From positions 1 through 36,235 of the forward strand of contig JAKAUZ010000059.1 of the NCBI GenBank assembly GCA_021817415.1: a stretch of DNA of 36,235 bases, in the 5' to 3' direction. The notes beneath the pieces were generated by a model. It worked only from the letters and a program-made list of their open reading frames with translations. It was not told the DNA's origin and made no database searches. This document shows, piece after piece, positions 7,697-15,505 of this stretch. The stretch's first letter is position 1. Every line of letters starts with the position of its first letter. The position numbers were made by a program, and so were the translations under genes. Source of the stretch: Thermoplasmata archaeon. GTDB taxonomy: Archaea; Thermoplasmatota; Thermoplasmata; Thermoplasmatales; GCA-001856825.

Positions 7697-7972
7697 ATGA
7701 TTGATATAAAGGAAAAACTGGGTACAATAAAATATGACGTAGACAAAGAGTACCCGCACATAACTGTGGATGATGCAATATGTGCAAAATGCCCCCATCA
7801 TTTCTGCGTAATGGCCTGTCCGGCTCAGTGTTACACTCTTCAGAATGGAAAATTATTGTTCAATTATGAAGACTGTGTAGAGTGCGGGACGTGCTCTGTC
7901 GCATGCGATCAGGGCTCAGTGACCTGGCATTATCCAAAGGCTGGCAAAGGAGTTGTTTATAAGCAGGGGTGA
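7697..7972 (+). CDS. fixX: FixX, ferredoxin-like subunit of FixC
   Basis: A 91-residue FixX-type ferredoxin. Cysteines lie at 29, 32, 37, 41, 45 in the first half and at 60, 63, 66, 70 (CVECGTCSVAC) in the second, the canonical [4Fe-4S] motif. The N-terminus is related to the iron-sulfur domain at the C-terminus of eukaryotic ETF-QO. The ATG at 7697 is preferred over the GTG at 7691 because the AGGAGG-like SD at 7683-7688 lies 8 nt before it. The TGA of fixC lies 2 nt before this ATG. It works with FixC to pass electrons to quinone. Confidence 0.92.
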   Translation: MIDIKEKLGTIKYDVDKEYPHITVDDAICAKCPHHFCVMACPAQCYTLQNGKLLFNYEDCVECGTCSVACDQGSVTWHYPKAGKGVVYKQG

Positions 7973-7976
7973 AAAA

Positions 7977-8759
7977 ATGTTGAAAATCGCAGTGATGATT
8001 AAACAGGTCCCAGACAGCCAGGACATAACTATAGACCCTGTCACAAAAACTTTGAACAGGAGCCAGGCAAGAAACGTTGTCAACCCCCCGGATGTGAATG
8101 CACTTGAGGCGGCCCTGCTGCTCAAAGATAAAGAGGGAGGGGAGATAACAGTTATAACAATGGGCCCTCCAATGGCAGATGTTGCACTTCTGGAATGCAT
8201 GGGCAGGGGGGCAGACAAGGGAATTCTTGTTACTGACAGATTCTTTGCAGGAGCTGATACTTGGCCAACATCTTACACGCTTGCATCAACAGCAGATTAC
8301 CTGGGGGGATTCGACATAATATTCTGTGGAGAAGAGACTACAGATTCATCAACGGGTCATGTCGGGCCGGGTATAGCTGAATTCCTTGGGTATCAACAGG
8401 CGACGTACGTTAACAAGGTAGAATACGAAGAACCTTTCTTTATTGCAGAAAGGGACATTGAGGGAGCTACCGAAACGCTTAGGATAGGGAAACCAGCCGT
8501 TGTGACAATTACACTGAACGCGAATGCCCCTAGGAACCCGACGCTGAAAAAGAAAATTGAAGCATATAAAAAGGGAATTACGATTGTAGCAAACAAGGAT
8601 CTAAAGCTTGATCCTGCCTGCATAGGACTTAAGGGCTCCCCTACGATCGTTAAAGACATGAAAACTGTCGCAGACCCAGTAAAAACACCGGTGAAACCTG
8701 GAATAGAGGAACTTGACAAGGTAATCTCAGTACTGGTTGAAAGGGGGATTGTGAAATGA
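7977..8759 (+). CDS. fixA: FixA / ETF beta subunit, bifurcating-type
   Basis: A 260-residue ETF small subunit. Residues 117-146 contain CGEETTDSSTGHVGP and IAEFLG, which fit the D-x2-T-x2-VGP-x2-AE-x-LG signature reported for the electron-bifurcating ETF groups, whose beta subunit binds FAD instead of AMP. Ordinary mitochondrial-type ETF lacks it. The start at 7977 (MLKIAVMIKQVPDS) matches the family N-terminus and has an AGGGGTGA-type SD at 7964-7971, so the longer frame starting at 7953 is unlikely. It follows fixX by 4 nt and overlaps fixB by 4 nt. Confidence 0.93.
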   Translation: MLKIAVMIKQVPDSQDITIDPVTKTLNRSQARNVVNPPDVNALEAALLLKDKEGGEITVITMGPPMADVALLECMGRGADKGILVTDRFFAGADTWPTSYTLASTADYLGGFDIIFCGEETTDSSTGHVGPGIAEFLGYQQATYVNKVEYEEPFFIAERDIEGATETLRIGKPAVVTITLNANAPRNPTLKKKIEAYKKGITIVANKDLKLDPACIGLKGSPTIVKDMKTVADPVKTPVKPGIEELDKVISVLVERGIVK

Positions 8760-9820
8760 TAAAGAACAAATGCGCAACGCCTGCAAAGGATCCTGAGAAT
8801 TTCAAGGACATCTGGATTTGGTTGGAACAGAACGACGATCGTCTTTCAAGGGTGGCCCTTGAGATGGCTTCCATTGGAAGAAAGCTGTCTGATAAATCTG
8901 GAGAGAAGCTTGTAGGCATACTTCTTGCGGATGAATCGGGCGAAGCTATGGCCAGAGAAGCAATTGAATACGGGGTTGATAAAGTTGTATATGTGAAGAA
9001 TCCTGTTTTCAAACATTACAGAACTTTCCCCTATGCTGACACACTTGGGTCTCTCATAATGGAGAGAAAACCCAACTACTTCATACTTGGTGCCACGCAC
9101 AACGGAAGAGACCTGGCAAGTAGAATAGCCGTACGGGTGAACACTGGAATAACTGCAGACTGCACCGAGATTGACATTGATGTCACCAAGCGTCTTCTTG
9201 AGGCAAGAAGGCCAGCATTTGGAGGAGCTATTCTGGCGAACATTCTGTGCAGGGCGCACAGACCCCAGATGGCCAGTGCAAGACCTGGAATATTCAAGCC
9301 TCTGGACAGGATGCCTGGTAGGCAGGGAGAGATAGAGAGAATCACCAGTTCAATCAAAGAGGAAGAAGTTGTTACAAAGGTTCTGAAAATAATCCCGAGA
9401 GAGGAGGTTGATATCACCACCGCAGACATAGTGGTATGCGGAGGAATGGGACTCGGGAAGAAGGAAGGATTCAAGATGCTTGAAGAACTTGCGAATGAGC
9501 TCGGAGGGATCGTGGCTGCCTCCAGGCCTCCAGTGGACGCAGGATGGATCACGAGAGATCGGCAGGTTGGACAGACAGGCAAAACAGTTCATCCGAAGCT
9601 GTACATAGCAGTAGGGATTTCCGGGGCAGTTCAACATACGGCTGGCATGAAATCTGCTGATTATGTCATATCAATCAACACTGACCCGACCGCTCCAATA
9701 ATCAAATACTCGGATGTTGCACTAATAGGGGACGCATACGAAATCGTCCCAGCCCTGACCCAGGCTATCAGAAAGGCGAAGCAGGATCTTAAGACAAAAC
9801 AACCAATTGCAGCTAAATAG
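8756..9820 (+). CDS. fixB: FixB / ETF alpha subunit
   Basis: A 354-residue ETF large subunit. The N-terminal alpha/beta domain (to about residue 190) is followed by the conserved FAD-binding C-terminal domain: VVCGGMGLGKKEG, then ASRPPVDAGW, the RQVGQTGKTVHPKLYIAVGIS loop, and the TDPTAPIIKYSDVALIGD motif. It starts with ATGA overlap on fixA and is translationally coupled. It forms the ETF heterodimer that takes hydride-derived electrons and delivers them to FixCX. The N-terminal extension before the domain (KNKCATPAKDPENF) is longer than in many bacterial homologues but usual in archaeal FixB. Confidence 0.93.
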   Translation: MIKNKCATPAKDPENFKDIWIWLEQNDDRLSRVALEMASIGRKLSDKSGEKLVGILLADESGEAMAREAIEYGVDKVVYVKNPVFKHYRTFPYADTLGSLIMERKPNYFILGATHNGRDLASRIAVRVNTGITADCTEIDIDVTKRLLEARRPAFGGAILANILCRAHRPQMASARPGIFKPLDRMPGRQGEIERITSSIKEEEVVTKVLKIIPREEVDITTADIVVCGGMGLGKKEGFKMLEELANELGGIVAASRPPVDAGWITRDRQVGQTGKTVHPKLYIAVGISGAVQHTAGMKSADYVISINTDPTAPIIKYSDVALIGDAYEIVPALTQAIRKAKQDLKTKQPIAAK

Positions 9821-10468
9821 ATGGCAAGTCCTAGGAATAATTTCTTTTATTTTTATTCTTTAAAACTTTTAGTCGAGGAACTTCGCGATGCCTACGGATT
9901 CCAGTACTGGTGGCCTGCCCAGTCCCCATTCGAAGTTATAGAGGGAGCAATTCTTACTCAGAACACGAGCTGGAAGAATGCAGAGAAGTCGGTATTTAAA
10001 ATCAGGGACGCTGATGCATCGCAACTAATGCAGATTGGGAATGAGGAGCTCCATGAAAAGATAAGGCATTCTGGTTTCCACAGGAACAAGGCAATCTTCC
10101 TCAAGAATGCGGCATCATTTTACAATGAAGAAATAGAAATACGACCATCATTCATAGACACAAGAGCAGAATTGATCAGGATCAGGGGAATCGGGAAAGA
10201 GACAGCGGACTCCATTGCTCTTTATGCGTTTCATCAAAGAACATTCCCAGTGGACTCGTATACTGTTAGATTCCTGGACAGGTACTTTGGCCTGGACCTT
10301 TCAATCAAGGACTATGAAATGATCAGGGATGAGTTCATACGTACCTTCCCCACCGAAATGCTGATGGAAGCACACGCGTTGATAGATGAGCATTCAAAAA
10401 AATACTGCAGGAAAAAGCCACTATGCAGTGGATGTTACATAAACAAGAATTGCACGTTTTATCAGTGA
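9821..10468 (+). CDS. Endonuclease III-like HhH DNA glycosylase (MagIII/endonuclease III-related type)
   Basis: A 215-residue helix-hairpin-helix base-excision enzyme. The N-terminal EGAILTQNTSWKN motif is characteristic of endonuclease III-related proteins such as Helicobacter MagIII. The HhH motif IRGIGKETADSI is followed by VDSYTVRF with Asp145, the catalytic aspartate. At the position of the endonuclease III catalytic lysine there is Glu127, so it is likely a monofunctional glycosylase without lyase activity. A C-terminal cluster Cys196, 202, 205, 211 (CX5CX2CX5C) should bind [4Fe-4S]. It starts on the base after the fixB stop without an SD and ends overlapping the aIF2 gamma stop by 7 nt. 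Alkylated-base repair is an inference. Confidence 0.85.
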   Translation: MASPRNNFFYFYSLKLLVEELRDAYGFQYWWPAQSPFEVIEGAILTQNTSWKNAEKSVFKIRDADASQLMQIGNEELHEKIRHSGFHRNKAIFLKNAASFYNEEIEIRPSFIDTRAELIRIRGIGKETADSIALYAFHQRTFPVDSYTVRFLDRYFGLDLSIKDYEMIRDEFIRTFPTEMLMEAHALIDEHSKKYCRKKPLCSGCYINKNCTFYQ

Positions 10469-11685
10469 ACTATTCCACTTCCTATCAATCTCCATCTATT
10501 AAGTATCTTCCTGGAGATTGCAAGATTTTGTCCTGGGAGCGCTATGACAGGGTACTTGAGCTCCACCTCCACGATATCTCCCTTTACTGAGGTGACGACT
10601 GCCACGGTCACTGCAGTCGCAACGTTCAGAAGGAGGGTCTCCTTGTTTGAAATCTTGTCCACCTTCATTTCTTGGGAACTTCCAACAACTTTTTCAAGTA
10701 TGCTCGTTTTTAGCGTCAATGAAAATAGTGGCTTTGGAATAGTTCCCTTAATCCCAACGAGCATTCCAACTAGGGAATCACCTTTGGTCATGAATGGGTC
10801 GAGCTTCGTTCCTATTCCCACAAGTCCACCTGGGCCTTTTTCTTTCAAATTCAGGCTTCCTGAAATTATAGATGTAGCTTCTGTCAATATGGGGGTCCAG
10901 TTCTTTTTCCCACCTTTGGAAACTGATGTTCCCGGCGAAATTTCAATTTGGTCTCCCACCCTGAATGTCCCCTGGAAAATTGAGCCTCCCACGACTCCTC
11001 CCTGCAAATCTTTTGGAAGAGTGCCTGGTTTGTTGACGTCAAAACTCCTCGCAATATACATCATTGGGCTGGCTTCTTTGTTGAAATTCTTGGTGGGGAT
11101 GAATTTTTCTATGGAATATAACAACGCATCAAGGTTCGCATAATCAATTGCACTCATCGGGATGATCGGAGCATTTTCAGCTACCGTTCCCTTCACAAAT
11201 TCCTTTATCTCATTATAGCTTTCAAGGGCTCTTTCCTCTGTGACAAGATCTATCTTGTTCTGGACTATCACTATATTCCTTATCCCCAGAAGATTCAGTG
11301 CCATCAGGTGCTCCCTTGTTTGTGGTTGGGGACACTTTTCATTTGATGCTATGACCATCAGTGCTCCGTCCATTATTGCCGCTCCTGAAAGCATAGTGGC
11401 CATCAGGGTCTCGTGTCCGGGAGAATCAACGAAGCTGACCACCCTTTCAAGTTCAGTTTCTCCATTGCAGTCAGATGGATTTGTGACGTAGCTTGGGCCT
11501 CCATTCCCTTTGCACCTGTAAATGGGTGCATCTGCATATCCCAGTTTTATTGATATACCCCTCTTTATCTCCTCTGAAAAATAATCTGTTTTCACCCCAG
11601 TTATTAATTTTGTGAGGGTGCTCTTCCCGTGGTCGACGTGGCCAACCATTCCTATGTTGACTTCTGGTGGTCTTGGAACCTTCAT
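10462..11685 (-). CDS. Translation initiation factor aIF2 gamma subunit
   Basis: A 407-residue GTPase that delivers initiator Met-tRNA to the small ribosomal subunit. Motifs are G1 GHVDHGKST (15-23), switch 1 KRGISIKLGY (41-50), G3 DSPGH (87-91), G4 NKID (143-146) and G5 SA. Domains 2 and 3 follow. Only Cys58 and Cys73 are present in the zinc-knuckle region, where aIF2 gamma often has four cysteines. It starts in ATGA overlap with S6e and has a GGGAG SD inside the S6e gene. The gene encoding its ligand tRNA lies elsewhere in the window at 29978. Confidence 0.95.
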   Translation of the reverse strand: MKVPRPPEVNIGMVGHVDHGKSTLTKLITGVKTDYFSEEIKRGISIKLGYADAPIYRCKGNGGPSYVTNPSDCNGETELERVVSFVDSPGHETLMATMLSGAAIMDGALMVIASNEKCPQPQTREHLMALNLLGIRNIVIVQNKIDLVTEERALESYNEIKEFVKGTVAENAPIIPMSAIDYANLDALLYSIEKFIPTKNFNKEASPMMYIARSFDVNKPGTLPKDLQGGVVGGSIFQGTFRVGDQIEISPGTSVSKGGKKNWTPILTEATSIISGSLNLKEKGPGGLVGIGTKLDPFMTKGDSLVGMLVGIKGTIPKPLFSLTLKTSILEKVVGSSQEMKVDKISNKETLLLNVATAVTVAVVTSVKGDIVEVELKYPVIALPGQNLAISRKILNRWRLIGSGIVH

Positions 11686-12056
11686 TGATTTTCTCCCTTA
11701 GGTTCTTCTATTTTCCCCTCGACCACAGTGAAGTTTATCTGAGAAATGTCGCCACTTATGGTATTTCCCCTGATACTTTTCTTCTTTCTCAGTCCATCTC
11801 TTGTCGGGTGGAATCCGACTCCTCCCGTAAGAAGCAACCTCTTTCTCCTCATTCCTGGAAAATCAGGCCTCATTGGAAAGCCATCCTTATCACTTCCTCC
11901 AGTTATCTGTATTTTCGTTCCCTGAAATCCTAGAATAGAACCGTCCAAAACATCTCCTATTTTCTTTCCAAAGAGAGCGTTCTGTCTATCCTCGGGTATC
12001 TCAATCTGTTTGCTCTTACCATCTTTAGTAGAGATAACAGCTCTCATTGTAACCAT
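11682..12056 (-). CDS. rps6e: 30S ribosomal protein S6e
   Basis: A 124-residue archaeal S6e, full length. It has the diagnostic GGSDKDGFPMRPD motif, RKR-LLLTGG-V-GFHPTRDGLR and KKKSIRGN-TISGDISQIN segments. It is a primary component of the small subunit. It precedes aIF2 gamma with a 4-nt overlap, a known archaeal arrangement. The start ATG at 12056 has a GGTGA SD about 7 nt upstream; an internal ATG three codons later is an alternative. Its TATA box is the palindromic element at 12087-12104. Confidence 0.97.
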   Translation of the reverse strand: MVTMRAVISTKDGKSKQIEIPEDRQNALFGKKIGDVLDGSILGFQGTKIQITGGSDKDGFPMRPDFPGMRRKRLLLTGGVGFHPTRDGLRKKKSIRGNTISGDISQINFTVVEGKIEEPKGENQ

Positions 12057-12086
12057 TTAATTGTCACCGTTACAGTGGGTATTTTG

Positions 12087-12104
12087 AAAGGTTATATAAC
12101 CTTT
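12087..12104. promoter_or_regulatory. Palindromic TATA box of the S6e-aIF2 gamma operon
   Basis: AAAGGTTATATAACCTTT is a perfect 18-bp palindrome ending at the stop codon of the upstream synthetase gene. Centred at about 12095, it predicts transcription from about 12069 on the minus strand and a 13-nt leader holding the S6e SD. Symmetry would let TBP bind in either orientation. Confidence 0.6.
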
Positions 12105-14806
12105 TAATGCCCCGCTTCCCTGGAAACACTTTTTGCGACGAATGGAATTGTAATTCCTGGCAGGCTGACCCTGATCCTGAAATCAACCACTTTTGAACCA
12201 CTTCCTTCGTCCATTACAAGTACAGGATTGAGGTCCAATTCGATTATTTCTGGGTTATCTGAAACAAGTTTTGATACTCTCAGTACAATATCCTTGTAAG
12301 ATTCAACATCCTTAGCCTTCTCCCCTCTGTAACCAGATAGTATTTTTGATGTTCTTAAGGATGAAATCATGTCATCTGCATCCTTTTCGGTGAGTGGAGC
12401 AAGTTTTATGGAAATATCATTTAGCAGCTCGACAAGTTTTCCCCCCATTCCTGCAACAACAACAGGTCCAAAGCTCGGATCCATGGTAGAGCCAACAATC
12501 ATTTCCGTCCCCTGCGGGATCATTTCCTGTACTACGAAGTAATCAACCTCCACACCCATTTTTTGAAGAGAATGAAACATGTCCTCTGCCACATCCCCTG
12601 CCTTAAGCGGGAGCACATTAAGTTTCACCGCACCCATGTCGCTCTTGTGGATTAGTTTTGGTCCATACGCCTTTACAACCACATTGTCGCTGAACTTCTC
12701 AATTTTTTGCCTTATCTCCTCTGGATTCTTTGCAACAACAGTTTTGACCACTGGTATCCCATAATTTTCCAGAATACTTGAGGCTTCATCATAACTGAGC
12801 CAATCTCTTCTTGCTTCAAGTGCACTGGAAATAATTGCCTTGACTTCGTCTCGGTCCTTGACCTCTATTTCTCTTTCTTTTGATTCCGGGGAATATTTCC
12901 ATTTCCCATATTCAGTGGCAAGCGCAAGTGCTGCCGCAGCATCCTCAGGGAATGGGAATGATGGGACTCTGACTCCATCCCCTTGCAACATATCAGTGAT
13001 CCCCCTGCTTGCCATGAAGACTGATACTATGGTCTTGTTCGCGTTAGTTTTCTTTGACGCATTCAGGATTTTTGCTGCGACAGTGCTATTATCCATGACC
13101 ATAGGCGGAATGAATATTACTATGATCGAGTCGATGTAGTCCAGATTAACTATGATGTCCAGCACCTTTTCATAGGAGTCGACTCCGCCTGCTGCACTCA
13201 TATCAACCGGATTCTTGGTCCCCGCATAAGAGGGCAGAACCTCTTTCAGCTTCTTTTGCGTTTCTGGAGCAAGTTCGGGTACTTTCAATCCGTTCGCCTC
13301 GCATGCATCGGCAGCAAGGATCCCGGCCCCTCCTGCATTTGTAACAATTGCCACCCTGTTCCCCTTGGGAACCGGCTGGCAGGCCAGGACGGATGCGACA
13401 TCGAACATGTCATCAAGCGTTTCTCCCCTGATGACGCCATTTTGCTTCAAGAGCGCATCAACAGTCACATCAGATGCAGAGAGGAGAGCTCCAGTGTGAG
13501 ACTGGGTCGCCCTGAAGCCAGCACTGAACCTACCGCTTTTCACCACAATGATCGGTTTCTTTCTTGTCACCCTTCTGGCAATCCTGGAGAATTTGACTGG
13601 ATCACCGAATGACTCCAGATACATAAGAATGACGTCCGTATTCTTGTCCTGCTCCCAGTACTGAACGAGGTCGTTGCCAGAAATGTCTGCTTTGTTTCCC
13701 ACTGAAACAAAACTTGACAGTCCCAGCCCCAGCTTGCTGGTTAGATCAATGACTGCAATACCCAGTGCTCCTGACTGTGACAGGAATGATATTCTCCCTT
13801 GCTTTGGAGCAAATGGGGAGAACTGCCCGTTCATTGATACTTCATTGCTTGTGTTGGCAACTCCCATGCAATTGGGCCCTATCACCCTCATTCCGTAATC
13901 AGTGCATATTTTCATCAGCTCAAGCTGCCTCTTTATCCCTTCACCCCCCACTTCAGAAAAACCGGAGGAAATTATCACCAGACCCTTAACCCCTTTCTTT
14001 CCGCATTCGGTGACCACATTGATGACCTCTTTGAACGGGACCACGATGAAAGCAACTTCAACAGGATCGGGGATATCCAGGACTGATTTGAACGTCTTGA
14101 TTCCCTGCACGGATGACCTAATGGGGTTTACTGGATAGATTGAGCCTTGGTAATTGCCTTCTATAAAATTGTAAAACAGTTGCCCTCCTATTGCATTCCT
14201 GTTTCCTGATGCACCAATGATTGCAACACTTTTTGGTTCCAGGAAGAACTTGACTGCATTTACTGCAGAAATTGCATCTCTGTGCTCGAATGTGTTTATC
14301 GCCTCAGGTAGTAAAGAGGGTGGAAATCTAACCTCAATAGCCCCTGGCCCAGCCTGGGTCTCCACAGGAAAACCAAGTCCTTTCAGGACACCTATCATCT
14401 TGTAGTTCTCCGGTGATAGATAAGCCTTGATTTCTGTGACGCCCATCCTTGCTGAATATTCTGTCATTAATCCCAGCAGGGAGGTCCCGAGTCCCTGTGA
14501 CTGATATTCATCGGAGATGACAACCGCCATTTCAGCAACGCCTGGATTCTTACCCTGTTTCTTGTGATAGATCGCACCGTGCCCCACAACCTTATCATTT
14601 CTTATGGCTATGACTGCAAAAGTATTGTCCTCCTTGAGCAACTGAAAAGCAAGGTCCCTGGGCAGATCCTGCATGAACCTTCCCTCAATTGCTGAATCGG
14701 AAAGTGACTCAACAAACTCCTTCAGTCTGTCCGAGTCTGATTCCTGGAATTCCTTGACAGAAATGCTTGTTCCATCCTTTAAAATTATATTTGAATCCAC
14801 AGTCAT
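12104..14806 (-). CDS. GNAT-fused ADP-forming acyl-CoA synthetase / putative protein acetyltransferase
   Basis: A 900-residue fusion. Residues ~12-165 are a GNAT acetyltransferase with the acetyl-CoA loop QSQGLG (102-107). Residues ~185-640 correspond to the alpha subunit of ADP-forming acetyl-CoA synthetase: CoA-binding GASGNRNAIGG, GPNCMG (310-315) and the phosphohistidine site SHTGA (His437). The C-terminal ~230 residues are the ATP-grasp beta part with LIHKSDMGAVKL (His720). Pat/PatZ acetyltransferases share this domain set, but in some bacterial Pat proteins the synthetase part is inactive. Here both histidines are kept, so synthetase activity (acyl-CoA + ADP + Pi to acid + ATP + CoA) is plausible besides CoA-dependent acetylation. 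A TATA-like box fits a leaderless start at 14806. Confidence 0.9.
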   Translation of the reverse strand: MTVDSNIILKDGTSISVKEFQESDSDRLKEFVESLSDSAIEGRFMQDLPRDLAFQLLKEDNTFAVIAIRNDKVVGHGAIYHKKQGKNPGVAEMAVVISDEYQSQGLGTSLLGLMTEYSARMGVTEIKAYLSPENYKMIGVLKGLGFPVETQAGPGAIEVRFPPSLLPEAINTFEHRDAISAVNAVKFFLEPKSVAIIGASGNRNAIGGQLFYNFIEGNYQGSIYPVNPIRSSVQGIKTFKSVLDIPDPVEVAFIVVPFKEVINVVTECGKKGVKGLVIISSGFSEVGGEGIKRQLELMKICTDYGMRVIGPNCMGVANTSNEVSMNGQFSPFAPKQGRISFLSQSGALGIAVIDLTSKLGLGLSSFVSVGNKADISGNDLVQYWEQDKNTDVILMYLESFGDPVKFSRIARRVTRKKPIIVVKSGRFSAGFRATQSHTGALLSASDVTVDALLKQNGVIRGETLDDMFDVASVLACQPVPKGNRVAIVTNAGGAGILAADACEANGLKVPELAPETQKKLKEVLPSYAGTKNPVDMSAAGGVDSYEKVLDIIVNLDYIDSIIVIFIPPMVMDNSTVAAKILNASKKTNANKTIVSVFMASRGITDMLQGDGVRVPSFPFPEDAAAALALATEYGKWKYSPESKEREIEVKDRDEVKAIISSALEARRDWLSYDEASSILENYGIPVVKTVVAKNPEEIRQKIEKFSDNVVVKAYGPKLIHKSDMGAVKLNVLPLKAGDVAEDMFHSLQKMGVEVDYFVVQEMIPQGTEMIVGSTMDPSFGPVVVAGMGGKLVELLNDISIKLAPLTEKDADDMISSLRTSKILSGYRGEKAKDVESYKDIVLRVSKLVSDNPEIIELDLNPVLVMDEGSGSKVVDFRIRVSLPGITIPFVAKSVSREAGH

Positions 14807-14826
14807 ATAACCTTAATGACTTCAAA

Positions 14827-14837
14827 GGTAATAAAAA
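14827..14837 (-). promoter_or_regulatory. TATA-like box of the acyl-CoA synthetase gene
   Basis: TTTTTATTACC on the minus strand, centred about 26 nt upstream of the ATG at 14806, consistent with a leaderless mRNA separate from the lipA operon. Confidence 0.45.
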
Positions 14838-14851
14838 TGAAGTCCGACAAT

Positions 14852-15505
14852 TCATTTCCCCTGAATAATTGAATAGAATTTTTCCTTACTTACCCAGTTA
14901 AATCTGTGGAATTTTGATGAAGCCGCCTTAAGCAATTCCATCATAAGTGTATTCCTCTCGATCGGGACGAATGATACACTGCTAGGGTCCAGGCCACATG
15001 CCTTTATCCTTGAAAATCCATCCAAAGATGACCCTGAAATGTTGATCGAAAAACCGTGAAACGCTATACCGTCCCTGATTGCCATCCCTATTGATGCAAC
15101 CTTTGATCCATTTACCCAGATCCCGGGCTCCTGACCAAGTTCCCCTGAAAAGCCAAATTTTCCAATTGATTCTATGATAACATCCTCTATGAGTTGTACG
15201 TACTTCCTCACATCTAATTGTCCGTCTCTCCTCAGGTCCATTATAGGGTAGACCACAAGCTGTCCCGGTCCGTGGTATGTCACGTCTCCTCCTCTTTCCG
15301 TTTCCACCACAGGGATTGTTTTGTAATTTTCTGGATTCTTTCCCCTTCCGACAGTATAGACTGGAGGGTGATTCAGGAAGAGCAGAACATCACCCTTCCC
15401 CCATTTTCTCAATATGGATACTAATTTCCTTTGGAGTGCCAGCGATTCTGAATAATCCAGTTCACCAAGATCAACGGCTGGATTTGTAATGGAGAGCCCT
15501 TCCAT
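14852..15505 (-). CDS. lipB: LipB, octanoyltransferase
   Basis: A 217-residue LipB-type octanoyltransferase. It carries RGGDVTYHGPGQL with His78, Lys135 in KVASIGMA, and AFHGFSIN followed by KACGL with the thioimidate-forming Cys170, matching the LipB Lys/Cys pair. Bacterial LipB moves octanoyl from octanoyl-ACP to the lipoyl domain. Archaea are generally thought to lack the fatty-acid acyl carrier protein, so the physiological donor here is unclear (octanoyl-CoA or an unknown carrier). It is the last gene of the lipA-E1-E2-E3 operon; its start overlaps lpdA by 35 nt and has a GAGGT SD. Its lipoyl-domain target is surely the E2 gene of the same operon. Confidence 0.92.
   Translation of the reverse strand: MEGLSITNPAVDLGELDYSESLALQRKLVSILRKWGKGDVLLFLNHPPVYTVGRGKNPENYKTIPVVETERGGDVTYHGPGQLVVYPIMDLRRDGQLDVRKYVQLIEDVIIESIGKFGFSGELGQEPGIWVNGSKVASIGMAIRDGIAFHGFSINISGSSLDGFSRIKACGLDPSSVSFVPIERNTLMMELLKAASSKFHRFNWVSKEKFYSIIQGK

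Noticed and set aside
10544-11143. 199-codon plus-strand open frame opposite aIF2 gamma
   Set aside because: Antisense shadow of a highly conserved GTPase gene.
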